Assembly (NCBI RefSeq): GCF_900112005.1
Contig: NZ_FOKK01000003.1
Location: 186,001 to 250,000, forward strand
Origin: Algoriphagus aquimarinus
GTDB taxonomy: Bacteria > Bacteroidota > Bacteroidia > Cytophagales > Cyclobacteriaceae
Direction of reading: 5' to 3'
Length of the DNA: 64,000 bases
The translations under genes were made by a program, and so were the position numbers. Of the stretch, positions 17,705 to 26,802 are shown piece by piece. Within the stretch, counting starts at the first letter, position 1; each line of letters starts with the position of its first letter. The notes under the pieces were generated by a model. That model made no database searches. It was not told where the DNA came from and saw only the letters and a list, made by a program, of their open reading frames with translations.

Positions 17705-18034
17705 CTAATGGGAAGAAACGAATTTCAATCCGATGAGGGATCCAATTAGCGTTGCGAGGAAGAAAATTCTCCAGAATTCTGCTGATTCTTTGAATACAAA
17801 AATACCCACCAATACCGTTCCGACAGCCCCAATTCCTGTCCATACTGCATAAGCAGTGCCTATTGGTAGCGTTTGGGTTGCTTTGATCAGCAATAACATG
17901 CTTATGGTTAGGCATACTACAAATCCACCGTACCAGCCATATACCGCCATTCCCGTGGCTTCTTTTGCTTTTCCTAGGCATGACGCAAATCCTACCTCAA
18001 ATAGACCGCCGATTATAAGTAGTATCCAGTTCAT
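17705..18034 (-). CDS. sugE: SMR-family exporter, SugE/Gdx-like
   Basis: 109 residues, four transmembrane helices. The proton- and substrate-binding Glu13 is present in GGLFEVGFA, and TLPIGTAYAVWTGIGAVGT is the conserved SMR loop and helix. The sequence is nearer to SugE/Gdx, which export guanidinium with proton antiport, than to the multidrug pump EmrE. No guanidine riboswitch is apparent upstream. A single-gene unit; many relatives come as paired subunits, but no partner lies next to it. Confidence 0.88.
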   Translation of the reverse strand: MNWILLIIGGLFEVGFASCLGKAKEATGMAVYGWYGGFVVCLTISMLLLIKATQTLPIGTAYAVWTGIGAVGTVLVGIFVFKESAEFWRIFFLATLIGSLIGLKFVSSH

Positions 18035-18096
18035 AGTGTGTTTTATTAATGGGCGAATATCACAAAGCTTTCTTAAAGATCACAGCTTGAGGTTAA

Positions 18097-18228
18097 AGTT
18101 TAGTTATCAGTTGGAACGAATTAATATTTGATCAGCAACTGGCAGGATATCAAGGGAAAGGTGTGACTTTAAAAGTTAGCAATCCTGAAAAGCTAGCTGA
18201 CGCAATGAACCTAGAATTTTGTAGATAA
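18097..18228 (+). pseudogene. Possible gene remnant (C-terminal coding-like stretch)
   Basis: The plus-strand frame is open from after a TAA at 18094 to a TAA at 18228 without an ATG near its start. It reads ...FDQQLAGYQGKGVTLKV then SNPEKLADAMN to a short tail, with codon use like neighbouring genes. This looks like the C-terminal end of a lost gene rather than random sequence, but I do not recognise the family. Confidence 0.3.
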
Positions 18229-18265
18229 AAAGAGTAGTCATAGACTACACTGGGCTAGTAATCAC

Positions 18266-19003
18266 TTACTTTTTCCAGTTTTGAAGTCTATCGAGGTAAA
18301 GGTAAGACTCTACAAATTTTCTATGCTCCACACTAGTCATCTTCTCTACCAATTCTAAAGCTGATATGTAGCTGGCCAGATTTCCGTTAGAAGAAAGGAA
18401 TTTACCATCTTCTACGTAGCTAACGGTGTTTTCGTCTTGAACGAGGAGATTGGGATAGTCTTTTTGAAGCTGTTCACCTCCGCCTATCCAAGTCACGATT
18501 TTTTTACCGTCTGCAATACCCGAAGCTCCAATCAATTGCGCACCAGCACAATTACTTACCGTGTAAGTAGTTTCCTTATTTCTTTCTCGAATGAAGGTTA
18601 CTATTTTGTCGTTGTGCACTTGTGAGTACATATCGTAGGCACTTGGTACAAAAAGCACATCTAGCTTGGGTGCGTTATCAAAAGTAAAATCAGGTACTAT
18701 TTTCAAACCTTCTTCAGAGACAATTGGAGCGCTGGTTTCGGCTATTGTGATTACATTGAAAAGTTGTTTGCCATTCTCAGTTGGCTTCGTAAACACATCT
18801 GAGGAGGCAGTCACTTCTGTGATAAGTACTCCATTGTATATCAATAAGCCTATCGTCGGCAAATCATTTTTAAAGGGCTTCAAATGCGTAGTTAGCGTAT
18901 CAATGTGAGTTTCTGTCGTACCTCCGGTATTGTTGGAATTATTGGCATTGCAACCGAAAAGGAATGCAACTACTACAAGGATAATGAATGAAGTGTTTTT
19001 CAT
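18266..19003 (-). CDS. DJ-1/PfpI-family lipoprotein
   Basis: 245 residues. The signal peptide ends in a lipobox (FLFGC), so the protein is lipid-anchored. The rest is a DJ-1/PfpI domain: TIGLLIYNGVLITEVT at the N-terminus, KLDVLFVPSAYDM in the centre, and the nucleophile-elbow Cys in TVSNCAGAQLIGA. Members are glutamine-amidotransferase-like proteins that act as chaperones, deglycases or transcriptional regulators; an exported form suggests a stress role. No AraC helix-turn-helix is attached. The substrate is unknown. Confidence 0.8.
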   Translation of the reverse strand: MKNTSFIILVVVAFLFGCNANNSNNTGGTTETHIDTLTTHLKPFKNDLPTIGLLIYNGVLITEVTASSDVFTKPTENGKQLFNVITIAETSAPIVSEEGLKIVPDFTFDNAPKLDVLFVPSAYDMYSQVHNDKIVTFIRERNKETTYTVSNCAGAQLIGASGIADGKKIVTWIGGGEQLQKDYPNLLVQDENTVSYVEDGKFLSSNGNLASYISALELVEKMTSVEHRKFVESYLYLDRLQNWKK

Positions 19004-19157
19004 AGCTGATAGAGTTTCTCCGACATGATGTGATTATGGAAGAGTAAGGAGGGAGTTTGTTGATCAAGATAAAGGCTGAATTACCCTTAAGATGACTCAA
19101 CACTAGAAATCAAGTGTTTTTCAAAATGTTCGTAAGGCACATAGCAAAGGTTAGCAG

Positions 19158-19760
19158 TTAAAGTTCTAACATTATTTGCTCCTTTAGCAATCGAAAGCTT
19201 GTTCTATGCCAAATGCAGGCTCCATGAGTTTCTATTCCGCTACGGTGCGCTTTGGTAGGATAGCCAGCATTTCTTTCCCATGCGTAGTGCGGGAACTCTT
19301 CGGCCAGGGTTTCCATGAATTTATCTCTATGCACTTTAGCGAGGATGGATGCCGCAGCGATGTTGGCATATTTGCCATCACCTTTAATTATACAGGTAAA
19401 TGGAATAGTTAAAGCGGATTTAAAACGATTGCCATCGATCAACAAATGCTCGGGAAGAAGGCCAAGACCTTGAACGGCCCGAGTCATAGCTAGAAAAGAA
19501 GCGTTGAGTATGTTGATTTTGTCAATTTCAGCTACACTTGCTTCGGCGATTTGCCAGGCCAGTGATTTATCTTTTATCTCTTCGATAAGATCTTCCCGTT
19601 GCTTTTTGCCTAGTTTTTTGGAATCATTGATCCAAGGATTAGAATAGTCGGCGGGCAAAATCACCGCCGCCGCTACTACTGGGCCTGCCAGACATCCCCG
19701 ACCGACCTCATCACATCCTGCCTCTATTCGATTAGCTTCTAAAAAGGGTTTTAGAATCAT
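19158..19760 (-). CDS. rnhB: Ribonuclease HII
   Basis: 200 residues, full length. The first catalytic pair Asp18-Glu19 lies in EAGCDEVGRGCLAGPV, a third acid in LLIDGNRF and the last in the AKVHRDKFM region. The enzyme cuts RNA in RNA-DNA hybrids, including single ribonucleotides. Its ATG lies 29 bases inside the end of the upstream MGH1-like gene, so the two are co-transcribed although functionally unrelated. Confidence 0.95.
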   Translation of the reverse strand: MILKPFLEANRIEAGCDEVGRGCLAGPVVAAAVILPADYSNPWINDSKKLGKKQREDLIEEIKDKSLAWQIAEASVAEIDKINILNASFLAMTRAVQGLGLLPEHLLIDGNRFKSALTIPFTCIIKGDGKYANIAAASILAKVHRDKFMETLAEEFPHYAWERNAGYPTKAHRSGIETHGACIWHRTSFRLLKEQIMLEL

Positions 19761-22404
19761 GATCTTTATCTTCTCTGATTTTGTAATACTTGTGAATCAT
19801 CTCTGCTACTAATCCCGTCCAGCCTGTCTGATGAGATGCTCCTAATCCTAGGCCGGTGTCTCCATGGAAATATTCATAAAACAGAATGTGATCCTTGAAA
19901 TGTGGATCAGTCTGGAATTTAGAGTTTTTACCAAATACCGGGCGCTCTCCATTTTTATCCTTCATGAAAATGCGCATGCAGCGCATAGAGAGCTCTTTTG
20001 CGATAATGTCCATGGTCATGTATTTGCCAGAACCCGTCGGGTATTCTATGGAGAAATCCCCACCATAATAGAAGTCAAATTTCTTAAGTGACTCTATAAG
20101 AAGGAAGTTGATTGGGAACCAAATCGGCCCTCTCCAGTTGGAGTTGCCTCCGAACATGACGGTGTCCGACTCACCTGGAGTATATTTCACAGTAAGAGTT
20201 TCTCCCCCGATTTTCATGGAGTATGGATTCTCCTCATGGTATTTGGAAAGGGATCTGATGCCATAGTCACTTAGGAATTCATCAGAATCCAACATTTTCT
20301 GTAAGACGCTTTTCATTCTATGCCCTCTCAATAGGGAGAACAACCTGCGCTTATCATAGCCAGGTTGAATCCAACTAGAGACTAATGATGCTAATTTTGG
20401 TTTTTCTCTAAGGAAAAAATCCAGACGTTTTTTGAACTCAGGGAGATTTGCAAAAAGATCCTCTCGAATCGGCTCCACGGCGAAAAGTGGAATCAGACCA
20501 ACGATAGACCGGACTTTCATTTTTCTTGGCTCCTTTCCAGGGATATGGAATACGTCATAGAAGAAATTATCCTCATCATCCCACAGTGAAATGTGCTCGT
20601 TGGAGATATTACTCATAGCCCCGGCGATGTAGAGAAAATGTTCTAAGAATTTGGTAGCAGTGAATTGATAAACCTTGTTGAACTCACAGAGATCTAGAGA
20701 GATTCTCAGCAGGTTCAGAGAAAACATAGCCATCCAAGAGGTAGCATCTGCTTGCTCTAGTTTTCCATGGTATTTCTGGGCATGACTTCTGTCAAATACT
20801 GAAATGTTATCCAGGCCAAGGAAGCCGCCTTCAAAGATGTTTTTGCCATCGCTATCTTTTTGATTGACCCACCAGGTGAAGTTGAGCATCAGTTTGTGCA
20901 GGCATCTTTCTAGGAACTCGTGATCACCAACACCATTATTCGCTTTTTTATCTATTTGGTATACTCGCTGAACTGCGTAGGCATGCACTGGTGGATTTAC
21001 ATCTGAGAAATTCCATTCGTACGCAGGGATCTGTCCGTTAGGATGCATATACCACTCATTTAGCATGATGATCAGTTGGTTTTTGGCAAATTCCGGATCT
21101 AATCTAGCAATTGGAATGGTGTGAAAAGCGAGGTCCCATGCTGCATACCAAGGGTATTCCCACTTGTCAGGCATGGAGATAATGTCATAATTCTGCAAAT
21201 GTCTCCAATTGCTATTTCTGCCTTTTTTTCTTTCTACTGGAGGGACAAACCTGCCAGGATCACCTTCCAGCCATCGTTCTACATCGTAATAGTAAAACTG
21301 CTTAGACCACATCATTCCGGCATAAGCCTGACGCTGGATGTTTGCTAGATCAGGATCTGTTACTCTTTCTTGGAGGTTATCGTAGAATTCATCCGCTTCT
21401 TTTTTACGCTGCTCTAGGCAGGTATCGCATATTTCAAGTGGATTCTCTTCTGTCTGGTGCTGCAGTCTTAGTTTAACCTGCCTGCTTTCACCAGCTGGAA
21501 TGGTGATCTCATAGATGGCTGCTGCTTTAGTCCCTTTATTAGCTGGGTTGAGGTGTTTTGTATCGCCTTGTACGACGAAGTCATTAATAGCATCCTTGAG
21601 AAATTTCTTCTCATTACCGATGTTATAGATTCGTTCGCGATTGGTTTCGTTATCGCAGAATCTTAAGTCAGGATTGCCATCAAAGGTGATGGAATAATTA
21701 CCAGACTTTGGATTAAAAGCTTTGATGCTGTTGTCTCCAGCTTTGGAAAGCTTGGGCATAAAAGGCTCGTGCCCAGTATACCAAGTTTTACGAAACCAAA
21801 GAGTAGGCATTACCCATATTTTTGATTCCTCAGGTCCTCTGTTATGAATTGTCGCTACCGCAATAATGTCCTCGACGTCTTGTTTGGCATATTCGATGAA
21901 GATGTCAAAATACTTGTCCTCGTCGAATAGCCCTGTATCTATCAATTCATACTCACCATCAGTTTTCCCTCTTTTGATATTTTCTTCTAAAAGTTCCTGG
22001 TAGGGAAATTCGGCTTGAGGATACTTATAAAGCATCTTCATGTAGCTATGAGTAGGCGTAGAGTCTAGGTAATAATAAATTTCTTTTACGTCCTCTCCAT
22101 GATTTCCCTGATTTCCAGTCAAGCCGTATAAGCGTTCTTTTATGTATGGATCTTTTCCATTCCAAAATGCCCATGCCAGACAGAACTTCTGTTTGTGATC
22201 TGAAATTCCACCTATTCCTTCTTCACCCCATCGGTAAGACTTACTTCTGGCATCGTCATGGGTGACATTTTCCCAAGCCGATCCATCCGGGCTATAGTCC
22301 TCACGCACAGTTCCCCATTGTCTTTCGGTGAGGTATGGCCCCCATTTCTTCCAATGCTTCGTGAAGTTCCTATCTTCTTGTAATCTTATATTTTCAGCTG
22401 ACAT
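19732..22404 (-). CDS. MGH1-like glycoside hydrolase (GH63-related glucosidase)
   Basis: About 890 residues. An ATG at 22440 would add 12 residues, but MSAENIRLQEDR at 22404 matches the usual start of the family, followed by HWKKWGPYLTERQWGTVRED. Further signs of the alpha/alpha-barrel family are YAAWDLAFHTIPIARLDP, GGFLGLDNISVFDRS, RGPIWFPINFLLIESL and the late HQTGWTGLVAEMI. Relatives hydrolyse alpha-glucosides such as glucosyl- or mannosylglycerate or trim glucose from glycans. No signal peptide, so it acts in the cytoplasm. The 308 bases to the divergent BlaI gene hold that gene's operators. Confidence 0.85.
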   Translation of the reverse strand: MSAENIRLQEDRNFTKHWKKWGPYLTERQWGTVREDYSPDGSAWENVTHDDARSKSYRWGEEGIGGISDHKQKFCLAWAFWNGKDPYIKERLYGLTGNQGNHGEDVKEIYYYLDSTPTHSYMKMLYKYPQAEFPYQELLEENIKRGKTDGEYELIDTGLFDEDKYFDIFIEYAKQDVEDIIAVATIHNRGPEESKIWVMPTLWFRKTWYTGHEPFMPKLSKAGDNSIKAFNPKSGNYSITFDGNPDLRFCDNETNRERIYNIGNEKKFLKDAINDFVVQGDTKHLNPANKGTKAAAIYEITIPAGESRQVKLRLQHQTEENPLEICDTCLEQRKKEADEFYDNLQERVTDPDLANIQRQAYAGMMWSKQFYYYDVERWLEGDPGRFVPPVERKKGRNSNWRHLQNYDIISMPDKWEYPWYAAWDLAFHTIPIARLDPEFAKNQLIIMLNEWYMHPNGQIPAYEWNFSDVNPPVHAYAVQRVYQIDKKANNGVGDHEFLERCLHKLMLNFTWWVNQKDSDGKNIFEGGFLGLDNISVFDRSHAQKYHGKLEQADATSWMAMFSLNLLRISLDLCEFNKVYQFTATKFLEHFLYIAGAMSNISNEHISLWDDEDNFFYDVFHIPGKEPRKMKVRSIVGLIPLFAVEPIREDLFANLPEFKKRLDFFLREKPKLASLVSSWIQPGYDKRRLFSLLRGHRMKSVLQKMLDSDEFLSDYGIRSLSKYHEENPYSMKIGGETLTVKYTPGESDTVMFGGNSNWRGPIWFPINFLLIESLKKFDFYYGGDFSIEYPTGSGKYMTMDIIAKELSMRCMRIFMKDKNGERPVFGKNSKFQTDPHFKDHILFYEYFHGDTGLGLGASHQTGWTGLVAEMIHKYYKIREDKDHDSKTLFRS

Positions 22405-22653
22405 GTAATTTCTAAAAGGAGGATTGTCCTTAATTATCAATTTCTATTAATTATAGCCTTATAACTGGACTTTCATTTAATAGATTGGTGATTATTTTAT
22501 GATTTGATAATAAATCAAGCAATTGCTCAATTTATGAACAATAGGGGAGTTTGGGTCTATTCTCAGTCAGGTTTGTTTACTGACCGCGTAAAACTACGAA
22601 TTGTAAGTAGGATGCGGAAAATGTATTAACACAAATTATTTCATGTATTTTTC

Positions 22654-22695
22654 ATCTACACTTGTAGATTTCAATAATTGCTCTACATTTGTAGA
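22654..22695. promoter_or_regulatory. Two BlaI-type operators
   Basis: Two palindromes with the BlaI/MecI core TACA-N2-TGTA: ATCTACA-CT-TGTAGAT (22654-22669) and TCTACA-TT-TGTAGA (22682-22695), 28 bases apart centre to centre. The second ends 17 bases before the blaI-like ATG, so repressor binding would block transcription of the pair. Confidence 0.85.
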
Positions 22696-22712
22696 TGTAA
22701 TTTAATTCTAAT

Positions 22713-23084
22713 ATGATGAAACTATCTAGAGCTGAGGAAGAACTGATGAATCATTTGTGGAGGCTGAAGCGAGCTTTTATGAAGGATCTGATAGAATCAT
22801 ATCCTGATCCAAAACCAGCTTCTACGACTATCTCTACGCTTTTGAAGCGCATGCAGGATAAAGATTTTGTGGGGTATGAAGCCAGTGGGAAGCTGAGGGA
22901 GTATTATCCGATGGTGACCAAAGAAAATTACTTTTCCAAGCATCTGAAGGGCTTGATCAAGAACTTCTTTAATGATTCGCCAGCACAGTTTGCGTCTTTT
23001 TTTACTAAAAAGACAGAACTCTCCGAAGAGGAGTTACTACATCTGAAAAGTATAATTGATGACCAGTTAAATCAGAAGAAATGA
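22713..23084 (+). CDS. BlaI/MecI-family repressor
   Basis: 123 residues. A winged helix-turn-helix fills the N-terminal 75 residues (LSRAEEELMNHLW, then STTISTLLKRMQDKDFVGYE), and the C-terminal helices form the dimer and the site that M56 peptidases cleave. It represses its own operon until a BlaR1-like partner cuts it. Two operators with the expected TACA-N2-TGTA core stand just upstream, and the M56 gene overlaps its stop by 4 bases. No beta-lactamase gene is near, so the regulon is probably not antibiotic resistance. Confidence 0.93.
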   Translation: MMKLSRAEEELMNHLWRLKRAFMKDLIESYPDPKPASTTISTLLKRMQDKDFVGYEASGKLREYYPMVTKENYFSKHLKGLIKNFFNDSPAQFASFFTKKTELSEEELLHLKSIIDDQLNQKK

Positions 23085-25519
23085 TCACCTATCTACTCAA
23101 ATCCATAGCCTGCTTGCTAATTCTGCTTCTTGTGCATCGACTGCTCTTGCAGAGAGAAGCTATGCATAGATTCAACCGATTCTTCCTGCTGTTTTCGGTG
23201 GTTGCGTCCTTTCTGATTCCACTTTACACGATTGAAGTTCCTGTGGAAATAGCAACCGCTGCAGTCGAAGTAAATTCTGAGCCTGTTTACTTTGAAGCTG
23301 ACCCATCCGAGGTGATTTCTGAGCCTGTTTACTTTGAAGCGGCAAGTCAGGATTCTAATCTGGAGAAGGTTTTTACGGCGGTTCCTGAATCTCAATTTAA
23401 TTGGGAATACCTTCTTTTTGGGTTTTATGGCTTGATTTCCCTTGTTTTCTTGTATCGATTTGTGAGGAATATCAAAATCCTGGTGAATCAGATTCAGCGA
23501 AATGTTAAAGTTAATTATCGTGGCCAAACGCTGGTTTTACTCCAGGTAGATTCCCTTCCTTTTTCCTTTCTCAAATACATTTTCGTGGCGGAAGCAGATC
23601 TGGAAAATGGGAAATTTACCGATGCTGTTTTTGCACATGAGTGCACACATATAGAAGAGAAACATAGTTGGGACAATCTATTTATTGAGGCATTGCTTGT
23701 GCCGCTTTGGTTTCATCCGGGATTGCATTGGGCAAAGGCAAGTATCAAGCTCAATCATGAATTTATTGCAGATGCAGTGGCTTTGCGCAGCACTCCTTTG
23801 GAAAAATACGAGAGTCAATTACTAGCGATGATGCTTTCTAACCAAAAGTATGGATTGGTCAGTAGTTTGAATTTTTCATTAACCAAAAAACGATTTGAAA
23901 TGATGAAGAAAAAATCAATGAGTGCAAATGGCTGGATCAAACTTTTGGTCTTGGTGCCAGTAGTAGGAGCGTTGGTGTACTTTTTCAGTGAGAGAGTAGC
24001 AGCTAAAGCCGATGATACTTTACAGGATAGTGAAGTGTATGTAAACACTGCAAGTCAAAAATATCTCGAGCCTATGGATTTTGATTTGACTTTCACGCTG
24101 AACCCAGACGGAGTAATTCAATATGAAAATGAGATTTATGACTTGGACGCTGTTAAGGAGTTGATTAGCGAGACTAAAAAATCCCTAAATGCAGTAAAGA
24201 TTAATTTGATCACTGAATCAGAACTTTCTATGGGAGAGTTGAGTGATTTCCAGGCATTATTAAGAGATGTTGATATCCGGAGGATTCATTATGTTTCTTA
24301 TGATCAAAATGTAAATGATAGTACAAATAAAAAGTTTGGTGAAGTAGATAAGTATACGATTGAAAGCCAAGATCAATTACCTAAGCTTACTGCCGAACAA
24401 ATTGAAGAGAAAGAAAAGTATTACAGAAATGCATCAATTTTTGTGGAGAATGAAGCGGGAGAATTAATTGCTAAAACTTATAGTGAGCTATCTGAACCAG
24501 TAAAAGCTTCTTTGATGCCTCCTTTGAAGACACCAGCTAAAAAGCAACTAAGCAGAAGTGATTTTGAATCTTGGAAGAAATCTGAAGATTTTGCCCTTTG
24601 GTTGGACGGTAAGGTTATTCCTAATTCTCAATTACAGAATATGAGCCCTACAGATATCGTTTATTACACTAGCAGTTTTGTTCATCTAAATGCCCGTTCG
24701 GAGCGTTTCCCGCAGGAGCATCAAGTTAGTTTATATACCCTAGAAGCATATGAAACAACGTATGGTTCGAAATCTAATTTTGGGAAACCTCTCAATGAGG
24801 CTAACAAACTATATATCTATCCAAAAGACAAAAGAATAAATCATGGCAAACCTTGGGTAAAAAAAGAAAAGTATCCAGTGACCGAACAGAAAGAAGATAC
24901 TTCAGAAAAATGGCCTCCAGCAGTGAAAACAGCCCAGGTACAGAATGATCTTCAAGAATACATAGATGCCTATGCAGCCTACGAAAAACTTCGAAAGCAA
25001 GCTCCGCATTTTGTAGAGAGAAGTAAAGCTGAGCAAGAGAAGTTAATTGAAATGTATACTGAACTCAGAAGTATGTACTTCCAGGTTGCATTCCATGACA
25101 AGCCAAAGGTCAGGCGCGCAGTGTTACCTTATGTTCCTTACTATAAATTGACATCCAAAGGCGAAGTTTATTACAAAAAGGCAATTGATTTCACTGCTGA
25201 AGAGCGTAGTATATTGGGACCACCACCTCCTCCACCAACTCCTGCAGAACTCTTAGAGTCCTACAAAAAGGTCTCTTACCAATATGAATTAATGCGTAAT
25301 AAAGGCAGAAATGATGCTTCCTTATCCATGGAGGAGCGAAATAATTTGTTTCTTATGTACAATGAGCTTCAAATTATATTCCTGAATATGGGTGCTCCTG
25401 AGAGAAGACAAGTCAAAATGGTCAATTTCCCTTATTATCGAGTAGTAGAAAATGGCAAAACAGTGTTCAAAGCCATATCCGAACTCACTCCAGAGCAAAG
25501 AGCTTTGAATAACTGCTAG
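23081..25519 (+). CDS. M56-family BlaR1-like membrane metallopeptidase
   Basis: 812 residues. The N-terminal membrane part holds several helices and the zinc site His186-Glu-Cys-Thr-His190, with the second acidic motif in NHEFIADAVAL. A further helix (about residues 287-305) leads into a large extracytoplasmic region. About residues 325-410 (LNPDGVIQYENEIYDL) look ExbD-like, and the C-terminus has two related segments of about 90 residues, each with a helical pair followed by a PYY(K/R) strand motif and a TAEERS/TPEQRA end. No penicillin-binding domain is seen, so the signal is unlikely to be a beta-lactam. The peptidase is expected to inactivate the BlaI-like repressor. A perfect 24-bp repeat at 23275-23340 duplicates 14 residues. 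Confidence 0.85.
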   Translation: MITYLLKSIACLLILLLVHRLLLQREAMHRFNRFFLLFSVVASFLIPLYTIEVPVEIATAAVEVNSEPVYFEADPSEVISEPVYFEAASQDSNLEKVFTAVPESQFNWEYLLFGFYGLISLVFLYRFVRNIKILVNQIQRNVKVNYRGQTLVLLQVDSLPFSFLKYIFVAEADLENGKFTDAVFAHECTHIEEKHSWDNLFIEALLVPLWFHPGLHWAKASIKLNHEFIADAVALRSTPLEKYESQLLAMMLSNQKYGLVSSLNFSLTKKRFEMMKKKSMSANGWIKLLVLVPVVGALVYFFSERVAAKADDTLQDSEVYVNTASQKYLEPMDFDLTFTLNPDGVIQYENEIYDLDAVKELISETKKSLNAVKINLITESELSMGELSDFQALLRDVDIRRIHYVSYDQNVNDSTNKKFGEVDKYTIESQDQLPKLTAEQIEEKEKYYRNASIFVENEAGELIAKTYSELSEPVKASLMPPLKTPAKKQLSRSDFESWKKSEDFALWLDGKVIPNSQLQNMSPTDIVYYTSSFVHLNARSERFPQEHQVSLYTLEAYETTYGSKSNFGKPLNEANKLYIYPKDKRINHGKPWVKKEKYPVTEQKEDTSEKWPPAVKTAQVQNDLQEYIDAYAAYEKLRKQAPHFVERSKAEQEKLIEMYTELRSMYFQVAFHDKPKVRRAVLPYVPYYKLTSKGEVYYKKAIDFTAEERSILGPPPPPPTPAELLESYKKVSYQYELMRNKGRNDASLSMEERNNLFLMYNELQIIFLNMGAPERRQVKMVNFPYYRVVENGKTVFKAISELTPEQRALNNC
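23275..23340 (+). repeat. In-frame 42-bp duplication in the M56 gene
   Basis: A perfect 24-base direct repeat (23275-23298 and 23317-23340) with a period of 42 bases encodes SEPVYFEA twice in the extracytoplasmic loop before the third membrane segment. The reading frame is kept. It could change length by slippage. Confidence 0.8.
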
Positions 25520-25686
25520 TTTGAAATAACAAATATGTATATCCGCTTTTTTACCAGTAAAGAGGCAAAAGCATTACCAGCTTTGACTAACACTAAAATT
25601 TAGGCCGCTTCGGTCATCGGTCTTCTGGCCCGGTGAGCAAAGAAATATTGGTTACTGGCATCATTCCATATAACCATGTTAATAAA

Positions 25687-26802
25687 TTATGAAAATGACT
25701 GAGTCAGGATGAAATCTGGTTCAGTCATTTTTGTTTCTGGGAGAATTTGGCTGAATGTTTTTGGCCAAGTGCTTACCCAATCTTGGAAAGTATTCTCCGA
25801 TATTTCTCGTGATTGAATGACATGCTCAAGTTTGGCAAAATCAAAGTTGTCTGAGGCTATTCCTGCTCCAGCATGAATCGTGTCCAGCGCATTGCACGCC
25901 TGCTCGTATTGACCTTTCACAGGGATGACCATCACTGGCTTGCCTAGATACATCGCTTCGCAAATTGATTCAAATCCAGCAGTGCTCACCAGTCCTTTGC
26001 AAGCCGCCATATCCCGAAGGAAATTTTTGTCATGGACTCTATGGAAACTCAGGTTTGACAAAGGTTGTTCGGTTTCTGCAGCATCTTTTTTATCCCAGTA
26101 AGCGCGTATTTTTAAGTTAGGATTTGCTTTAGCAAAACAGATTACTTCGTGTCCGTAGCCTGCATTGACCATGTAGGTGAGGAAAAAGTCGCCTTTGGTC
26201 GGGGTGAGTTTCTTCACATCTTCTCTCAGCAGTGGAGGGACTACAGTGATATTATCCGTAGACTCCAATTCATAAAAGGAAAGTGCGAGTTTTTCAGATG
26301 CTCCGATAGCTGTCATTCTAGTGTTGAACTTGAAAAAGAACTTGTTCAAACCTTTTGATGGAGCAAATTTGAAGTTGGGATGATAAATCAAATACTGATG
26401 ACCTATCACCCAGTACAGAGCTTTTGGTCTAAAAATTCCATTGTATATCCCGCCCAATAAATCGTAAAAATTCAGAATGATATCGGGCTGTTCAGCTTCT
26501 ACAACTTCATGAATTTGCTTGAGACTTCTCCAGAAAATGGCAGCTTTTACTATATTTTGACGAATTGTTTTTCCAATCAAAATCTGCTTTTCGTCTTTGT
26601 CACAAGCGAAATTGGGACTTTCTACCAAATGAATCGGAGCTGAGATTTCTCTCGTGAAAAACTCTGGAATAGCTCTGCGCTTGCTTTTACCTAGGATTAC
26701 TCCTGTCAATTCATGCCCTTGATTTTGCAGCATGTGTGAGAAAGCGATGGCTTGGGTCATGTGCCCGCGACCTTCACCCTGGACTATAAAAATGAACTTC
26801 AT
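25687..26802 (-). CDS. Glycosyltransferase (GT-B fold, GT28/MGT-like)
   Basis: 371 residues, no signal peptide. The N-terminus IFIVQGEGRGHMTQAIAFSH is the acceptor-side loop of MurG/MGT-like transferases, and the C-terminal half has the nucleotide-sugar site (STAGFESICEAMYLGKPVMV, then GQYEQACNA). A membrane-associated glycolipid or polysaccharide acceptor is likely. Its start overlaps the stop of the metallophosphoesterase gene by 4 bases; pairing with an LpxH-like enzyme suggests envelope lipid synthesis. A 10-bp inverted repeat at 25693-25730 covers the last codons and may form the transcript 3' end. Confidence 0.82.
   Translation of the reverse strand: MKFIFIVQGEGRGHMTQAIAFSHMLQNQGHELTGVILGKSKRRAIPEFFTREISAPIHLVESPNFACDKDEKQILIGKTIRQNIVKAAIFWRSLKQIHEVVEAEQPDIILNFYDLLGGIYNGIFRPKALYWVIGHQYLIYHPNFKFAPSKGLNKFFFKFNTRMTAIGASEKLALSFYELESTDNITVVPPLLREDVKKLTPTKGDFFLTYMVNAGYGHEVICFAKANPNLKIRAYWDKKDAAETEQPLSNLSFHRVHDKNFLRDMAACKGLVSTAGFESICEAMYLGKPVMVIPVKGQYEQACNALDTIHAGAGIASDNFDFAKLEHVIQSREISENTFQDWVSTWPKTFSQILPETKMTEPDFILTQSFS

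Noticed and set aside
23117-23527. 136-codon minus-strand frame
   Set aside because: Antisense to the M56 membrane region; basic composition is a by-product of hydrophobic codons on the other strand.
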